Assembly (NCBI GenBank): GCA_948468045.1
Contig: CAOKGO010000005.1
Location: 1-64,000, forward strand
From: an uncultured Clostridium sp.
GTDB lineage: Bacteria > Bacillota > Clostridia > TANB77 > CAG-508
Length of the DNA: 64,000 nt
Direction: 5' to 3'
Position numbers and translations under genes: made by a program. This document shows positions 35,240 to 45,663 of the stretch, piece by piece. The number at the start of each line of letters is the position of its first letter. Position 1 is the first letter of the stretch. The notes below the pieces were generated by a model, which worked only from the letters and a program-made list of their open reading frames with translations, made no database searches and was not told where the DNA came from.

Positions 35240-36031
35240 ATGCCAGAAATGTTATTAGCAAAATTAGTAAAAAAAGAAAAATTAAATTCAGATATTTTTA
35301 AATTTAGTGTAGAAGCACCAAGTATTGTTAAAACATCAAAACCAGGAAACTTCATTGAAATAAGAGTTTCAGACCAAGTTGAGCCATTTTTAAGAAGACC
35401 TATTAGTATTTATAATATGGATAGAGAAAATGGCATTTTGGAATTTATTTTTCAAGTGAAAGGAAAAGGAACTAAAATTTTAGCACAAAGAGAAGTAGGA
35501 GACAATATTGATATTATAGGTCCTCTAGGGTATGGAACTTTTAAATATGAACAATATAAAAATCTTGCTATTATTGGTGGAGGTATAGGAGTTTTTCCTT
35601 TATATGAATTAGCAAAATGTGCTAAAAAAGATGAGAAAAAAGTAAATATATATTTAGGATATAGAAGTAAAGATTTTGTTGTATTAGAGGAAGAATTCAA
35701 ACAAGTTTCAGATAACTTTATTTTAACAACAGATGATGGTAGTTATAGTCAAAAAGGATATGCTATTCAATTTTTAGAAAAAGATATAGATGAAGGAAAA
35801 GTAGATGCAATATTTGCTTGTGGTCCATTACCTATGTTGAAAGCAGTACAAAAATTAGCAAATGAAAAAAGTATTCCTTGTCAAATATCATTAGAAGAAA
35901 AAATGGCTTGTGGTCTAGGTGTTTGTTTGGGGTGTGCAGTAAAAACAACAAAGAGTTCAAAAGAAGCTCCAGAATATTTGCATGTTTGCAAGGCAGGACC
36001 AGTATTCAATAGTAAAGATGTAGAAATTTAG
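35240..36031 (+). CDS. pyrK: Dihydroorotate dehydrogenase B electron transfer subunit
   Basis: 263 residues. FAD-binding RRPISIYNMD, NAD-binding IGGGIGVFPLYELAK, and C-terminal [2Fe-2S] cysteines in CGLGVCLGCAVKT ... HVCKAGPVF. It passes electrons from PyrD to NAD. The intergenic stretch before it contains GGGACAGGCACAG, a short relic of the palindromic repeat. Confidence 0.92.
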   Translation: MPEMLLAKLVKKEKLNSDIFKFSVEAPSIVKTSKPGNFIEIRVSDQVEPFLRRPISIYNMDRENGILEFIFQVKGKGTKILAQREVGDNIDIIGPLGYGTFKYEQYKNLAIIGGGIGVFPLYELAKCAKKDEKKVNIYLGYRSKDFVVLEEEFKQVSDNFILTTDDGSYSQKGYAIQFLEKDIDEGKVDAIFACGPLPMLKAVQKLANEKSIPCQISLEEKMACGLGVCLGCAVKTTKSSKEAPEYLHVCKAGPVFNSKDVEI

Positions 36032-36145
36032 TTACATTTTTCTAATTAAAATTTTAATATAAATAAGTAGCTATTTTGGTTGTATAGAAAAAATCAAAGA
36101 TTTTACTATTACAACAAAAATACATTAGAAAGGAAAGATAGTAAA

Positions 36146-37054
36146 ATGAATACAAAAGTTAATTTAGCAGGAATTGAAATGAAAAATCCAGTAACAGTTG
36201 CATCAGGAACATTTGGATATGGAAGAGAATTCAGTAATTTTTTTGATTTAAGTAAATTAGGTGGAATCATCACAAAAGGAACATCATTAAAAGCTAGAGC
36301 TGGAAACAAACCATCAAGAGTCTGTGAAACAGCAAGTGGAATGTTAAATAGCATTGGTTTGCAAAATCCAGGAGTAGAATATTTTGCACAAAATGATTTA
36401 CCATATCTTAGAAAGTTTGATACTGCCATTATTGTTAATGCCTGTGGAAGCAGTATTGATGAATATGTAGACCTTTGTAAGATTTTAAACACATTAGATA
36501 TTGACGGAGTAGAACTTAACTTATCTTGTCCAAATGTAAAGGCAGGTTGTATGGCATTTGGAAATACATATGATGGTGTAAAACAAGTAACAAAAGAAGT
36601 AAGAAAAGTTTTAGACAAACCTTTAATTGTAAAACTAACTCCAAATGTTACAGATATTGCTTCTATTGCTAAAGCAGTAGAAGATGGTGGGGCAGATGGT
36701 GTATCTTTAATTAATACATTATTAGCAATGAAAATAGATATTGAAAAAAGAAGACCAGTTCTTGCTAACAATACAGGGGGATTATCAGGTCCAGCCATTA
36801 AGCCAGTAGCAGTACGTATGGTTTATCAAGTAGCACAAGCAGTTAATATTCCAATACTTGGTTTAGGTGGAATTGTAAATGGAGAAGATGCTATTGAATT
36901 TATGCTAGCAGGAGCAACTGCAATATCTATTGGAGCAGGAAATTTTATGGATCCATATGTTAGTATAAATACAATTAAAGGAATCGAAGATTACATGAAA
37001 AGACACAATATTGAAAATATTAATGATATTGTAGGAACAGTTCAAATGAACTAA
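36146..37054 (+). CDS. pyrD: Dihydroorotate dehydrogenase B catalytic subunit
   Basis: 302 residues from ATG 36146 (AAAGGAAAGATAG site). FMN-binding barrel with [31 protein letters not shown] (catalytic Cys in SCPN), [24 protein letters not shown] and [17 protein letters not shown]-dependent type 1B enzyme working with PyrK. Confidence 0.94.
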   Translation: MNTKVNLAGIEMKNPVTVASGTFGYGREFSNFFDLSKLGGIITKGTSLKARAGNKPSRVCETASGMLNSIGLQNPGVEYFAQNDLPYLRKFDTAIIVNACGSSIDEYVDLCKILNTLDIDGVELNLSCPNVKAGCMAFGNTYDGVKQVTKEVRKVLDKPLIVKLTPNVTDIASIAKAVEDGGADGVSLINTLLAMKIDIEKRRPVLANNTGGLSGPAIKPVAVRMVYQVAQAVNIPILGLGGIVNGEDAIEFMLAGATAISIGAGNFMDPYVSINTIKGIEDYMKRHNIENINDIVGTVQMN

Positions 37055-37095
37055 ATAGAGGTAATTTTAAAGAGAAGTCAGAAAGGATGCCTTTT

Positions 37096-38164
37096 ATGAA
37101 AAGAGAGAAAACTAGAAGAATAATGGTAGGAGATACTGCCATTGGTGGACAAAATAAAGTTGTTATACAATCTATGTGTAATACTAAAACAAAAGACATT
37201 ACATCTACTATTAATCAAATTTTAGACTTAGAAAAAGCAGGTTGTGAAATTGTTCGTGTTGCATGTTTAGATAAAGAAGATGCAAAGGCAATTAGGGAGA
37301 TTAAGAAAAAAATTAATATTCCAATAGTTGCAGATATTCATTTTGATTATCAAATTGCGTTAGAGGCAATTGAAGCAGGTGTAAACAAAATACGTATTAA
37401 TCCAGGAAATATAGGCTCAAGGGAAAAAGTTGAAGCAGTAGTTAAGGCTTGTAAAATAAAAAAAATTCCAATTAGAATAGGGGTAAATAGTGGCTCTTTG
37501 GAAAAAGAACTATTAGAAAAATATGGGAAACCAACAGCAAAAGCCATGATAGAAAGTGCAAAAAGACATATAAAAATATTGGAAGATTTAGACTTTTATG
37601 ACTATGTAATTTCATTAAAAGCTTCTTCAATAGATTTATGTATTGAAGCATATAAAGAAGCTTCTAAGCAATTTGATTGTCCACTTCATTTAGGAATTAC
37701 AGAAGCAGGCACAGAATTTAGTGGAACAATAAAATCAAGCATTGGATTAGGTATTTTATTAAGACAAGGAATAGGTGATACAATTCGTATATCTCTTTCA
37801 GATGACCCAATCAAAGAAATCAAAGTAGTAAAAGAAATATTAAAAGACTGCAATTTATATAACAAATTACCTACTTTAATATCTTGTCCTACTTGTGGAA
37901 GAACACAAATTAACTTAATTCCAATTGCAAAAGAAATAGAAAGCTTTTTGCAAACAATAGAAGCAAATATAACAGTTGCAGTTATGGGATGTGCAGTAAA
38001 TGGACCACGGAGAAGCAAAAGAAGCAGATATTGGTATAGCAGGAGGAGTAGGAGAAGGAATTTTATTTAAAAAAGGTAAAATTATTAGAAAAATAAAACA
38101 AGAAAATATGATAGAAGAATTAAAAAAAGAGATTATGATTTTAGTAATAGAACAAAAAAAATAA
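37096..38164 (+). CDS. ispG: HMBPP synthase, +1 frameshift at CGG
   Basis: About 355 residues if joined. Iron-sulphur enzyme of the MEP isoprenoid pathway. [37 protein letters not shown] and the cluster cysteines SCPTCGRT and MGCAVNGP. Then CCA-CGG-AGA; the zero frame leaves the family at once. Skipping the C at 38008 gives [13 protein letters not shown], the invariant end [12 protein letters not shown], and continues to the stop at 38162. The start is ATG 37096, since 37087 touches the AGAAAGGA site. Probably essential, so the shift should be efficient. Confidence 0.93.
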
Positions 38165-38170
38165 CAAAAA

Positions 38171-38212
38171 AATTAGGATTATGGGAAGTTCCAAAATCCT
38201 AATTTTTTATAT
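38171..38212. terminator. Terminator after ispG
   Basis: AATTAGGATT...AATCCTAATT hairpin with T-run, a degraded member of the TAGGATT palindromic family. Confidence 0.75.
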
Positions 38213-38243
38213 TATAGGAAAATCTCCGATTTCCCATATAATC

Positions 38244-38762
38244 TTAGTTGTTAGAATCATCTGTATTTTCATTTACAGGTGTTACTGGTGTTGAATTTCC
38301 TGTTGATGTTGTTTCACTTGATGCACCAACATATTCTGAGCTACCGAAAGCTAAAATCATATAGAAAATAGGTGCTAAGAAATATAGTCCAACAGCCCAA
38401 CCACCATCTTTATTAAATGCTTTTGCTAATTTATAAGATAGAATAGCATTTAATGCAACTGGTACAAGCCATCCTATAAATGGAATAATTACTGCTAAGT
38501 AAGCCAAAACTAACCATGGAGAAAGACCAGAAATTTTAAATAAAATTACAACATTGTAAATAGGAATAATTGACTTCCAACCTTTTTCTCCTGCTTTAGT
38601 AAACATTTTCCACATAGCAATAATTTGCACAATATAAATAGCTAATATAATAACTGAATAAACCATTAATGCACCAAGAATAGCAGAAGAAGCTACAACA
38701 GCATCAGCATTAGAATAGCCACTTGGGTAACTGTATGTAGAATAATAACTAGTGTTGTACAT
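38244..38762 (-). CDS. DUF5684-type membrane protein
   Basis: 172 residues, Tyr/Ser-rich N-terminus, about four helices and an acidic Thr/Pro-rich tail. The pattern WKMFTKAGEKGWKSIIPIYN ... YKLAKAFNKDGGWAVGLYFL matches DUF5684 proteins, often near signal peptidase genes. Function unknown. AGGAGG site. The 320 bases between it and hydC hold only the hydC promoter. Confidence 0.8.
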   Translation of the reverse strand: MYNTSYYSTYSYPSGYSNADAVVASSAILGALMVYSVIILAIYIVQIIAMWKMFTKAGEKGWKSIIPIYNVVILFKISGLSPWLVLAYLAVIIPFIGWLVPVALNAILSYKLAKAFNKDGGWAVGLYFLAPIFYMILAFGSSEYVGASSETTSTGNSTPVTPVNENTDDSNN

Positions 38763-39009
38763 AAAACAATCCTCCTTTTATTTTTATAGTCAACTTAAGT
38801 ATAGCATTTTTTTCAAAAAAGTCAATATAAAATGACAATTTTTGTCTTATTGTGAGCATTTTTTTATTTTATATTATAGAAAAGTGCCATAGAGCTTTAT
38901 ATAGAACATGCTATACTACAAAAATATAACTAAAATAAAATGTTTCAAATGCTTCAAAAGGAATGTAACCATATAATATCGACAAAAAATACAAAATTTC
39001 TAAAAAAGA

Positions 39010-39038
39010 TTGTATAAAAATTTTTTGTCTGATATAAT
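39010..39038 (+). promoter_or_regulatory. Promoter of hydrogenase operon
   Basis: TTGTAT, 17 bases, TATAAT, about 45 bases before hydC. Confidence 0.7.
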
Positions 39039-39082
39039 TGAAGCAATGATTTAATAATATATTATTAAGAGGAGGAAAAATT

Positions 39083-39586
39083 ATGCATGAAAATGAAAAT
39101 AAAAAATGCTGTTGTGGAGAAAACAATAAAAAAGACGCATTTGTAGAAAAACTTTTTGCAGAGTACCAACCAATCAAAGACAATTTAATTCAAATATTAA
39201 ACGAAGTACAAGAACATTATGGATATGTACCAATGTGGGTACAAGAAGAATTATCAGAATTTTTATCTATACCAATGGCTGAAATTTATGGTGTTGTAAC
39301 TTTTTATTCGAGATTTTCATTAAAACCAAAAGGAAAATATAACATTTCAGTATGCTTAGGGACAGCATGCTTCGTTAAAGGTTCACAAAAAATAATGGAT
39401 AGACTATTAGAAAGACTAAAAATACAACCAGGAGAAACGACAGAAGATGGACTATTTTCCATAGAAGAAACAAGATGTGTTGGAGCTTGTGGATTAGCCC
39501 CAGTCTTTACAGTAAATGGAGAAGTATATGGAAAAGCAACAGTACAAAAACTAGACCAAGTTTTAGACGAATTAATGAGACAGTAG
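39083..39586 (+). CDS. hydC: [FeFe] hydrogenase subunit HydC (NuoE-like)
   Basis: 167 residues. Thioredoxin-like [2Fe-2S] protein: CLGTACFVKG ... CVGACGLAP gives the four cluster cysteines; LNEVQEHYGYVP and GVVTFYSRFSLKPKG are NuoE signatures. Partner of HydB and HydA in electron-bifurcating hydrogenases. A short Cys-rich N-terminus (KKCCCGEN) is unusual. Confidence 0.92.
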   Translation: MHENENKKCCCGENNKKDAFVEKLFAEYQPIKDNLIQILNEVQEHYGYVPMWVQEELSEFLSIPMAEIYGVVTFYSRFSLKPKGKYNISVCLGTACFVKGSQKIMDRLLERLKIQPGETTEDGLFSIEETRCVGACGLAPVFTVNGEVYGKATVQKLDQVLDELMRQ

Positions 39587-39718
39587 GGACAGTACTTAAA
39601 TGTTTCAGTAATTTAGTCGAAAAATGTCTAAATTAATATAATCATTTTACAGGATTTATAAAAAGACAAAAAAAGACAATAAATATGAGACAAATCAGAC
39701 CTGTCCCTACTGTGTCAA
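39580..39718. repeat. Palindromic repeat between hydC and hydB
   Basis: GACAGTAGGGACAGTA at the hydC stop and GACCTGTCCCTACTGTGTC at 39698-39716 form arms of about 18 bp around 100 AT-rich bases; same family as 20960-21108. It lies inside the operon, so it may process or attenuate the mRNA. Confidence 0.75.
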
Positions 39719-39733
39719 AAGGAGGAATGGAAA

Positions 39734-41594
39734 ATGAAAACAATAAATGAACTTCATAAAATAAGAGAAGAAAAAAGGAAAGAGTTGGACTTAAGAATAA
39801 ATACAAAAGCAGATACAAGAGAAAAGCACATTTTAGTTTGTCAAGGTACTGGTTGTACTTCGTCAAAGTCTCCAAAGATTTTAGAAAGTTTTAAAAAGAT
39901 TATTAAAGAAAAAAATATAGAGAATGTTAGAGTAATTAAAACAGGTTGTTTTGGATTATGTGCAAAAGGTCCAATTGTTATTATAAGACCAGAGGATACT
40001 TTTTATGCTATGGTAAAACCTGAGGACTGCGAAGAAATTATCCAAACACATATTATTGAGGGAAATAGAGTTGAAAGATTACTTGCTAAAGATATTGATG
40101 GAACTAAGGTAAATAGCCTTGATGACTTAAATTTCTATAAGAAGCAAAAAAGAATTGCCCTAAAAAATTGTGGTGTTATTAACCCAGAAGAGATTGATGA
40201 ATATATAGCATTTGATGGATATAAGGCTTTAGAAAAAGTACTTACAAAAATGTCACCAGAAGAAGTAATAGAAGTAATTAAAAATTCTGGAATTCGTGGT
40301 AGAGGTGGTGCAGGTTTCCCAACAGGCAAGAAATGGGAACTAACAAGAGCTTCAGAGGGAAAACAAAAATATGTAGTTTGTAATGCAGATGAGGGAGATC
40401 CTCGGAGCTTTTATGGATAGAAGTATATTAGAGGGTGACCCACATTCTGTTTTAGAAGCTATGGCAATTGCTGCTTATTGCATTGGTGCAGACAAAGGGT
40501 TTATCTATGTAAGGGCAGAATATCCAATAGCTGTTAAACGTCTACAAATTGCAATAAATCAAGCAAGAGAATATGGACTACTTGGAACAAAAATATTTGA
40601 AACAGATTTCAATTTTGATATTGAAATTAGATTAGGTGCAGGAGCTTTTGTATGTGGAGAAGAAACAGCATTATTAGAATCAATAGAGGGAAAACGTGGT
40701 CAACCAAGAGTAAAACCACCATATCCGGCATCTGCTGGTTTATGGGGAAAACCAACTTTAATTAATAATGTAGAAACATACAGTAATATTGCTCAAATTA
40801 TCTTAAATGGAAGCAAATGGTATTCTTCTATTGGTACAGAAAATTCAAAAGGAACAAAAGTATTTGCATTAGGTGGCAATGTAAACAACATTGGTTTAGT
40901 AGAAGTGCCTATGGGAACAACATTAAGAGAAATTGTTTATGAAATTGGTGGAGGAATTCCAAATGGTAGAGATTTCAAAGCTGCTCAAACAGGAGGACCA
41001 TCTGGTGGGTGTATTCCAAAAGAACATTTAGATACACCTATTGATTATGAGTCTTTAAAGCAAATTGGCTCAATGATGGGGTCTGGTGGTTTAATTGTTA
41101 TGGATGATACAAAGTGTATGGTAAGTTTAGCAAAATTCTACTTGGAATTTACAGTAAGTGAAAGTTGTGGGAAATGTACACCATGTAGAATAGGAACAAA
41201 AAGAATGTTGGAAATATTAGAAAAGCTATGTAATGGTCAAGGCTCAGAATTAGATATTTATAAATTAGAAAAACTAGCAGTAAATATCCAAAAAGCAAGT
41301 ATATGTGGTCTTGGACAAAGTGCACCAAACCCTGTAATTAGTACATTGAAATATTTTAGAGAAGAATTTAGAGAACATTGTGTTCAAAAACAGTGTAGAG
41401 CATTGGAATGTAAAGCAATGTCAAAAATTACAATTCAAGAAGATAAATGTAAAGGTTGTGGTTTGTGCCAAAAATCTTGTCCTGTAGATGCAATTGAAGG
41501 AACTGGAAGAGAAAAAAGAATTATTAATCAAGATAAATGCATTAAATGTGGTACTTGTTTGACGAATTGTCCGTTTAAGGCAATTGGAAACTAA
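39734..41594 (+). CDS. hydB: [FeFe] hydrogenase subunit HydB (NuoF-like), +1 frameshift at CGG
   Basis: About 619 residues if joined. N-terminal thioredoxin-like [2Fe-2S] domain ([11 protein letters not shown] ... [10 protein letters not shown]), NuoF core with [17 protein letters not shown] and CNADEGDP, then CCT-CGG-AGC-TTT-TAT-GGA-TAG. Skipping the C at 40403 gives [15 protein letters not shown], completing the FMN/NADH motif NADEGDPGAFMDR. Then [26 protein letters not shown] (4Fe-4S) and two C-terminal ferredoxin clusters ([24 protein letters not shown]). NAD(H)- and flavin-binding subunit. Confidence 0.93.
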
Positions 41595-41610
41595 AAAAGG
41601 AGGAAAAACA

Positions 41611-43362
41611 ATGAAAGAAGAATTAATTACTTTAACCATAGATGGTCAAGAAGTTAAAGCAAAAAAAGGCACAACTATTCTGCAAGCTGCAAAACAAGCA
41701 GGAATTGACATTCCAACACTATGTTTTCTAAAAGACATCAACGAAGTTGGAGACTGTAGAATGTGTATTGTAGAAGTAGAGGGAAGAAGAGGATTTGCAA
41801 CTTCTTGTATACAAACAATAGAAGAAGGAATGGTTGTACATACACATAATCCAAATGTATTAGAAGCAAGGCATGTAATATTAGACTTAATAATATCAAA
41901 CCATGCTAAAGACTGCTTAACTTGTACACGTTCAGGAAATTGTGAGCTACAAGCTTTAGCAACAAAATTTAATGTATTAAATATAGAATTTGAAGGAGAA
42001 AGAACAAAACACAAAATAGATGACTTATCTCCATCTATTGTAAGAGATTTTAATAAATGTATTTTATGCAGAAGATGTGTTGCAGCCTGTAAAAAAGTGC
42101 AGAAAATAGGGGCAATTGATTGTATAAATAGAGGATTTGAATCTTGTATTTCAACAGCATATGACCACAGCTTAAATGATGTAAATTGTACAAATTGTGG
42201 GCAATGTATACAAGCTTGTCCAACAGGAGCATTACATGAAAAAGAAACAATTGATGATGTTTGGATTAAACTAAAAGACCCTGAAAGTTATGTTATTGTA
42301 CAAACAGCTCCAGCAGTTCGTGTAGCACTTGGAGAAGAATTTGGAATGCCAATTGGAACAAATGTAACTTCAAAAATGGTAACAGCTTTAAAAAGATTAG
42401 GATTTGACAAAGTATTTGATACAAATACAGGTGCTGATTTTACAATTATGGAGGAAGCAAATGAATTTATAGAAAGATTTAAAGAAAACAAATATTTACC
42501 TATGATTACATCTTGTAGTCCAGGTTGGGTAAAATATATTGAAATGAATTACCCAGAACTATTGCCACATCTATCAACTTGTAAATCACCACATCAAATG
42601 TTTGGAGCTTTATTAAAAACATATTATGCTAAAAAAGAAAATATTGACCCAAGCAAAATTTATGTAGTATCTGTTATGCCATGTATTGCTAAAAAATTTG
42701 AAAGACAAAGAGAAGAAATGAAAAATGGTGAATTATATGATGTAGACAATGTAATTACAACACGTGAACTTTCAAGAATGATAAAACAAGCAAATATAGA
42801 ATTTACAAAATTAGAAGACAGTGAATTTGATAGCCCAATGGGAGAAGCAACAGGAGCTGCTGCAATTTTTGGAACAACTGGTGGTGTTATGGAAGCAGCA
42901 CTTCGTACTGCACAAGATACTTTAACAGGAAAGAACTTAGAAAAAATTGACTTTGAACAAGTACGTGGTGAAGATGGAATTAAAAAAGCAACCGTAAATA
43001 TAGATAACATAGATATTAAAGTAGTTGCAGCAAGTGGATTAGCAAATGCACAAGAAATATTGGAAGAAATAAAAAATGGAAAATCTGATTACCAGTTTGT
43101 AGAAATTATGGCATGCCCAGGTGGATGTGTTATGGGTGGTGGTCAACCAATTAAAAGTTCTAAAGTACGAAGTGAAGTAGATGTTAGAAAATTAAGAGCA
43201 GACAGCCTATACTCTATTGATGAGCAAAGCACAATTCGCAAATCACATGAAAATCCTGTTATTCAAAAAATTTATAAAGAATTTTTAGGAAAACCAGGAA
43301 GTGAAAAAGCAGAAGAATTACTACATACAACATATCAAAAAAGAAAAAAATATAATATTTAA
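41611..43362 (+). CDS. hydA: [FeFe] hydrogenase catalytic subunit HydA
   Basis: 583 residues from ATG 41611 (AAAGGAGG). N-terminal [2Fe-2S] domain (CFLKDINEVGDCRMC), His-Cys cluster (HAKDCLTCTRSGNC), two [4Fe-4S] (CILCRRCVAAC, CTNCGQCIQACP), then H-cluster motifs L1 TSCSPGWVK, L2 MPCIAKKFE and L3 EIMACPGGCVMGGGQP. The HydABC complex couples H2 formation to ferredoxin and NADH oxidation, or the reverse. No CGG codon and no frameshift. Confidence 0.95.
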   Translation: MKEELITLTIDGQEVKAKKGTTILQAAKQAGIDIPTLCFLKDINEVGDCRMCIVEVEGRRGFATSCIQTIEEGMVVHTHNPNVLEARHVILDLIISNHAKDCLTCTRSGNCELQALATKFNVLNIEFEGERTKHKIDDLSPSIVRDFNKCILCRRCVAACKKVQKIGAIDCINRGFESCISTAYDHSLNDVNCTNCGQCIQACPTGALHEKETIDDVWIKLKDPESYVIVQTAPAVRVALGEEFGMPIGTNVTSKMVTALKRLGFDKVFDTNTGADFTIMEEANEFIERFKENKYLPMITSCSPGWVKYIEMNYPELLPHLSTCKSPHQMFGALLKTYYAKKENIDPSKIYVVSVMPCIAKKFERQREEMKNGELYDVDNVITTRELSRMIKQANIEFTKLEDSEFDSPMGEATGAAAIFGTTGGVMEAALRTAQDTLTGKNLEKIDFEQVRGEDGIKKATVNIDNIDIKVVAASGLANAQEILEEIKNGKSDYQFVEIMACPGGCVMGGGQPIKSSKVRSEVDVRKLRADSLYSIDEQSTIRKSHENPVIQKIYKEFLGKPGSEKAEELLHTTYQKRKKYNI

Positions 43363-43440
43363 TATGTTATAGGAAAAAATTTATAAAAACCCTTGAATAT
43401 TTTATAAAAATATAGTATATTCTTTCAAGAGGTACAAAAA

Positions 43441-43539
43441 ATGACAAAATTTTTTAAAAATATACAAGAAATGAATACTTTTAACATTGCAGTTTTAGAA
43501 GCTGTTGCTTTTATATTTATTTGTTTTTTAAGATATTAA
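43441..43539 (+). CDS. 32-residue membrane peptide
   Basis: MTKFFKNIQEMNTFNIAVLE followed by a hydrophobic end AVAFIFICFLRY. Ribosome site AAGAGGT and its own terminator (43531-43566). No known family; may be a small membrane protein or peptide toxin. Confidence 0.4.
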   Translation: MTKFFKNIQEMNTFNIAVLEAVAFIFICFLRY

Positions 43540-43566
43540 TTTCATTTGAAGTTAATATCTTTTTTG
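43531..43566 (+). terminator. Terminator between hyd operon and uraA
   Basis: AGATATTAATTTCA / TGAAGTTAATATCT hairpin followed by TTTTTT. Confidence 0.8.
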
Positions 43567-43603
43567 TATCATCTAAAATAAAAATTAAAAGGGGGACTTT
43601 CAA

Positions 43604-44932
43604 ATGGAAGAACAAAAACTATTATTGGATGTAAACGAAAAACCAAAAATTGCTAAATGGATTGTTTTAGCAATACAACATGTTTTTGCCATGTTTGGAG
43701 CAACTATATTAGTACCAATTTTAGTAAATTCTACAGCAGGGGAAACAGTACTTACTATACCAGTTGCTTTAGTTACTTCAGGAATTGGAACACTAATTTA
43801 TATTTTATGCACAAAAGGAAAATCACCAGTATATTTAGGAAGCTCATTTGCTTTTATTGCACCACTTGCAGCAGCTTTCTTAAAAGGTGGAACAAGTGGA
43901 GCAATGACAGGAGTCATGGCAGTAGGACTAATTTATGTAATTTTTGCAATAATTGTTAAATTTGTTGGAAAAAATTGGCTTGACAAATTATTACCACCAA
44001 TTGTAATAGGACCTATGATAATGATTATCGGGCTAGGTTTAGCACCAAGTGCTATATCACAAATAGGGCTTGGAACTGGCAGTGAAATTGACTTAAGAGG
44101 AGTTGCAGTTGCATTAATCACTTTTTTAACAACAGCAATTGTAATGGTTAGAGGAAAAGGATTTATAAAAATAATACCATTTTTAATTGGTATTTTAGTA
44201 GGATATATTTCAGCTATATGTTTTGGCTTAGTCAATTTTGCGCCAGTATTAGAGGCTTCTTTCTTTAGTATGCCAAGCTTTATGATACCATTTGCAAGCT
44301 ATATGCCAGACTTTTCGGCACTTCTTACAATAGCACCAATTGCTTTAGTTACAATGTGTGAACATATTGGAGACCATACAGCATTAGGTTCAATTATAGG
44401 AAAAGATTTATTAAAAGAACCAGGATTAGACAAAACTTTACTAGGAGATGGTATAGCAACATTTATAGCAGGACTTTTAGGTGGACCAGCAAATACTACT
44501 TATGGTGAAAATACATCAGTTGTAGGAATGACAAAAGTAGCTTCTATTTGGGTTATTGGTTTAGCAGCAATATTTGCAATTTGCCTAGGATTTTTAGGAA
44601 AATTCACAGCAATAGTTTCAAGTATTCCAAACCCTGTATTAGGAGGAGTTTCATTATTACTTTATGGTTTCATTGCAGTTAATGGGTTGAAAGTACTTAT
44701 TCAAAATCAAATAGATTTTGGAAAATCTAAAAATGTTGTTGTAGCTTCAACAATGTTAGTTTTAGGTTTAGGGGGAGCAGCCATATCAATTGTTTCAGGA
44801 GACTTATCTATCACAATATCTGGAATGAGCTTAGCTGCTATAATTGGAATCTTATTAAATCTTTGTTTACCAGAAGAAAAACAAGAAATTAAACAAGAGA
44901 AAAAAGAAGAAAAAGTAAAAGAAACAGTTTAA
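43604..44932 (+). CDS. uraA: Uracil permease
   Basis: 442 residues, about 14 helices. NCS2-family signature KIAKWIVLAIQHVFAMFGATI near the start, and ALVTMCEHIGDHTALG and GLLGGPANTTYGENTSVVGM for the substrate-binding segments with the conserved Glu/Asn. Charged C-terminal tail (EEKQEIKQEK). Placed between the pyr/hyd region and upp, consistent with uracil salvage. Confidence 0.93.
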   Translation: MEEQKLLLDVNEKPKIAKWIVLAIQHVFAMFGATILVPILVNSTAGETVLTIPVALVTSGIGTLIYILCTKGKSPVYLGSSFAFIAPLAAAFLKGGTSGAMTGVMAVGLIYVIFAIIVKFVGKNWLDKLLPPIVIGPMIMIIGLGLAPSAISQIGLGTGSEIDLRGVAVALITFLTTAIVMVRGKGFIKIIPFLIGILVGYISAICFGLVNFAPVLEASFFSMPSFMIPFASYMPDFSALLTIAPIALVTMCEHIGDHTALGSIIGKDLLKEPGLDKTLLGDGIATFIAGLLGGPANTTYGENTSVVGMTKVASIWVIGLAAIFAICLGFLGKFTAIVSSIPNPVLGGVSLLLYGFIAVNGLKVLIQNQIDFGKSKNVVVASTMLVLGLGGAAISIVSGDLSITISGMSLAAIIGILLNLCLPEEKQEIKQEKKEEKVKETV

Positions 44933-45036
44933 ATTGCAATATGTTAATAACTAAAAATTTGAAATTATTATATAAGCAAAAAGGTTGAAACATTTGATTT
45001 AGTATATCAGCCTTAGAGAAAGGAATGTGATTAAAA

Positions 45037-45663
45037 ATGAATGCAATAGTTTTAACAAATCCTATTATTCAACACAAATTATCTATTATTAGAAATAAAA
45101 ATACAGGAACAAAAGAATTTAGAGAAATAATTGGTGAAATAGCAACATTTTTATGTTATGAGGCAATGTCAGATGCAAAACTTCAAACAATTGAAGTAGA
45201 AACACCAATGGGAACTACAAAAGTTAAAACCCTAGACGAAAATCAGTATGCTTTTGTGCCAATTTTAAGAGCAGGAACTGGAATGTTAGATGGATTAGTA
45301 AAAGTTATGCCAAATGCTAAAATTGGCCATGTTGGTTTATATCGTAATGAAGAAACTTTAAAACCTGTCCGTTATTATTATAAAATGCCACAAGATATAG
45401 CAAACAGAGAAGTAATAGTATTAGACCCTATGCTTGCAACAGGTGGTTCTGCAATAGATACAATTACTATGCTTAAAGAAGATGGTGTTAAAAAAATAAA
45501 ATTTTTATGTATCATAGCAGCACCTGAAGGGATTTTAAAATTACAAGAACAACACCAAGATGTACAAATTTACACAGCAGCAGTAGATGAAAAGTTAAAT
45601 GACATTGGGTATATTGTTCCAGGTTTAGGAGATGCAGGAGATAGAATATTTGGAACAAAATAA
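45037..45663 (+). CDS. upp: Uracil phosphoribosyltransferase
   Basis: 208 residues. PRPP-binding VIVLDPMLATGGSAIDTI, PILRAGTGMLDGL, and the C-terminal uracil-binding GLGDAGDRIFGTK. Converts uracil plus PRPP to UMP. GAAAGGAATGTGATTAAAAATG start pattern as for ileS. It lies 104 bases after uraA and is likely in the same transcript. Confidence 0.95.
   Translation: MNAIVLTNPIIQHKLSIIRNKNTGTKEFREIIGEIATFLCYEAMSDAKLQTIEVETPMGTTKVKTLDENQYAFVPILRAGTGMLDGLVKVMPNAKIGHVGLYRNEETLKPVRYYYKMPQDIANREVIVLDPMLATGGSAIDTITMLKEDGVKKIKFLCIIAAPEGILKLQEQHQDVQIYTAAVDEKLNDIGYIVPGLGDAGDRIFGTK

Noticed and set aside
24830-40410. A methylation-motif artefact (for example at CCWGG or CTAGG)
   Set aside because: The implied original sequences are mixed (CTAGG, CCTGG, CCAGG, CTTGG, TCTGG, TTTGG, GTTGG), and many intact CTAGG sites exist, for example near 1190, 4496 and 44584.
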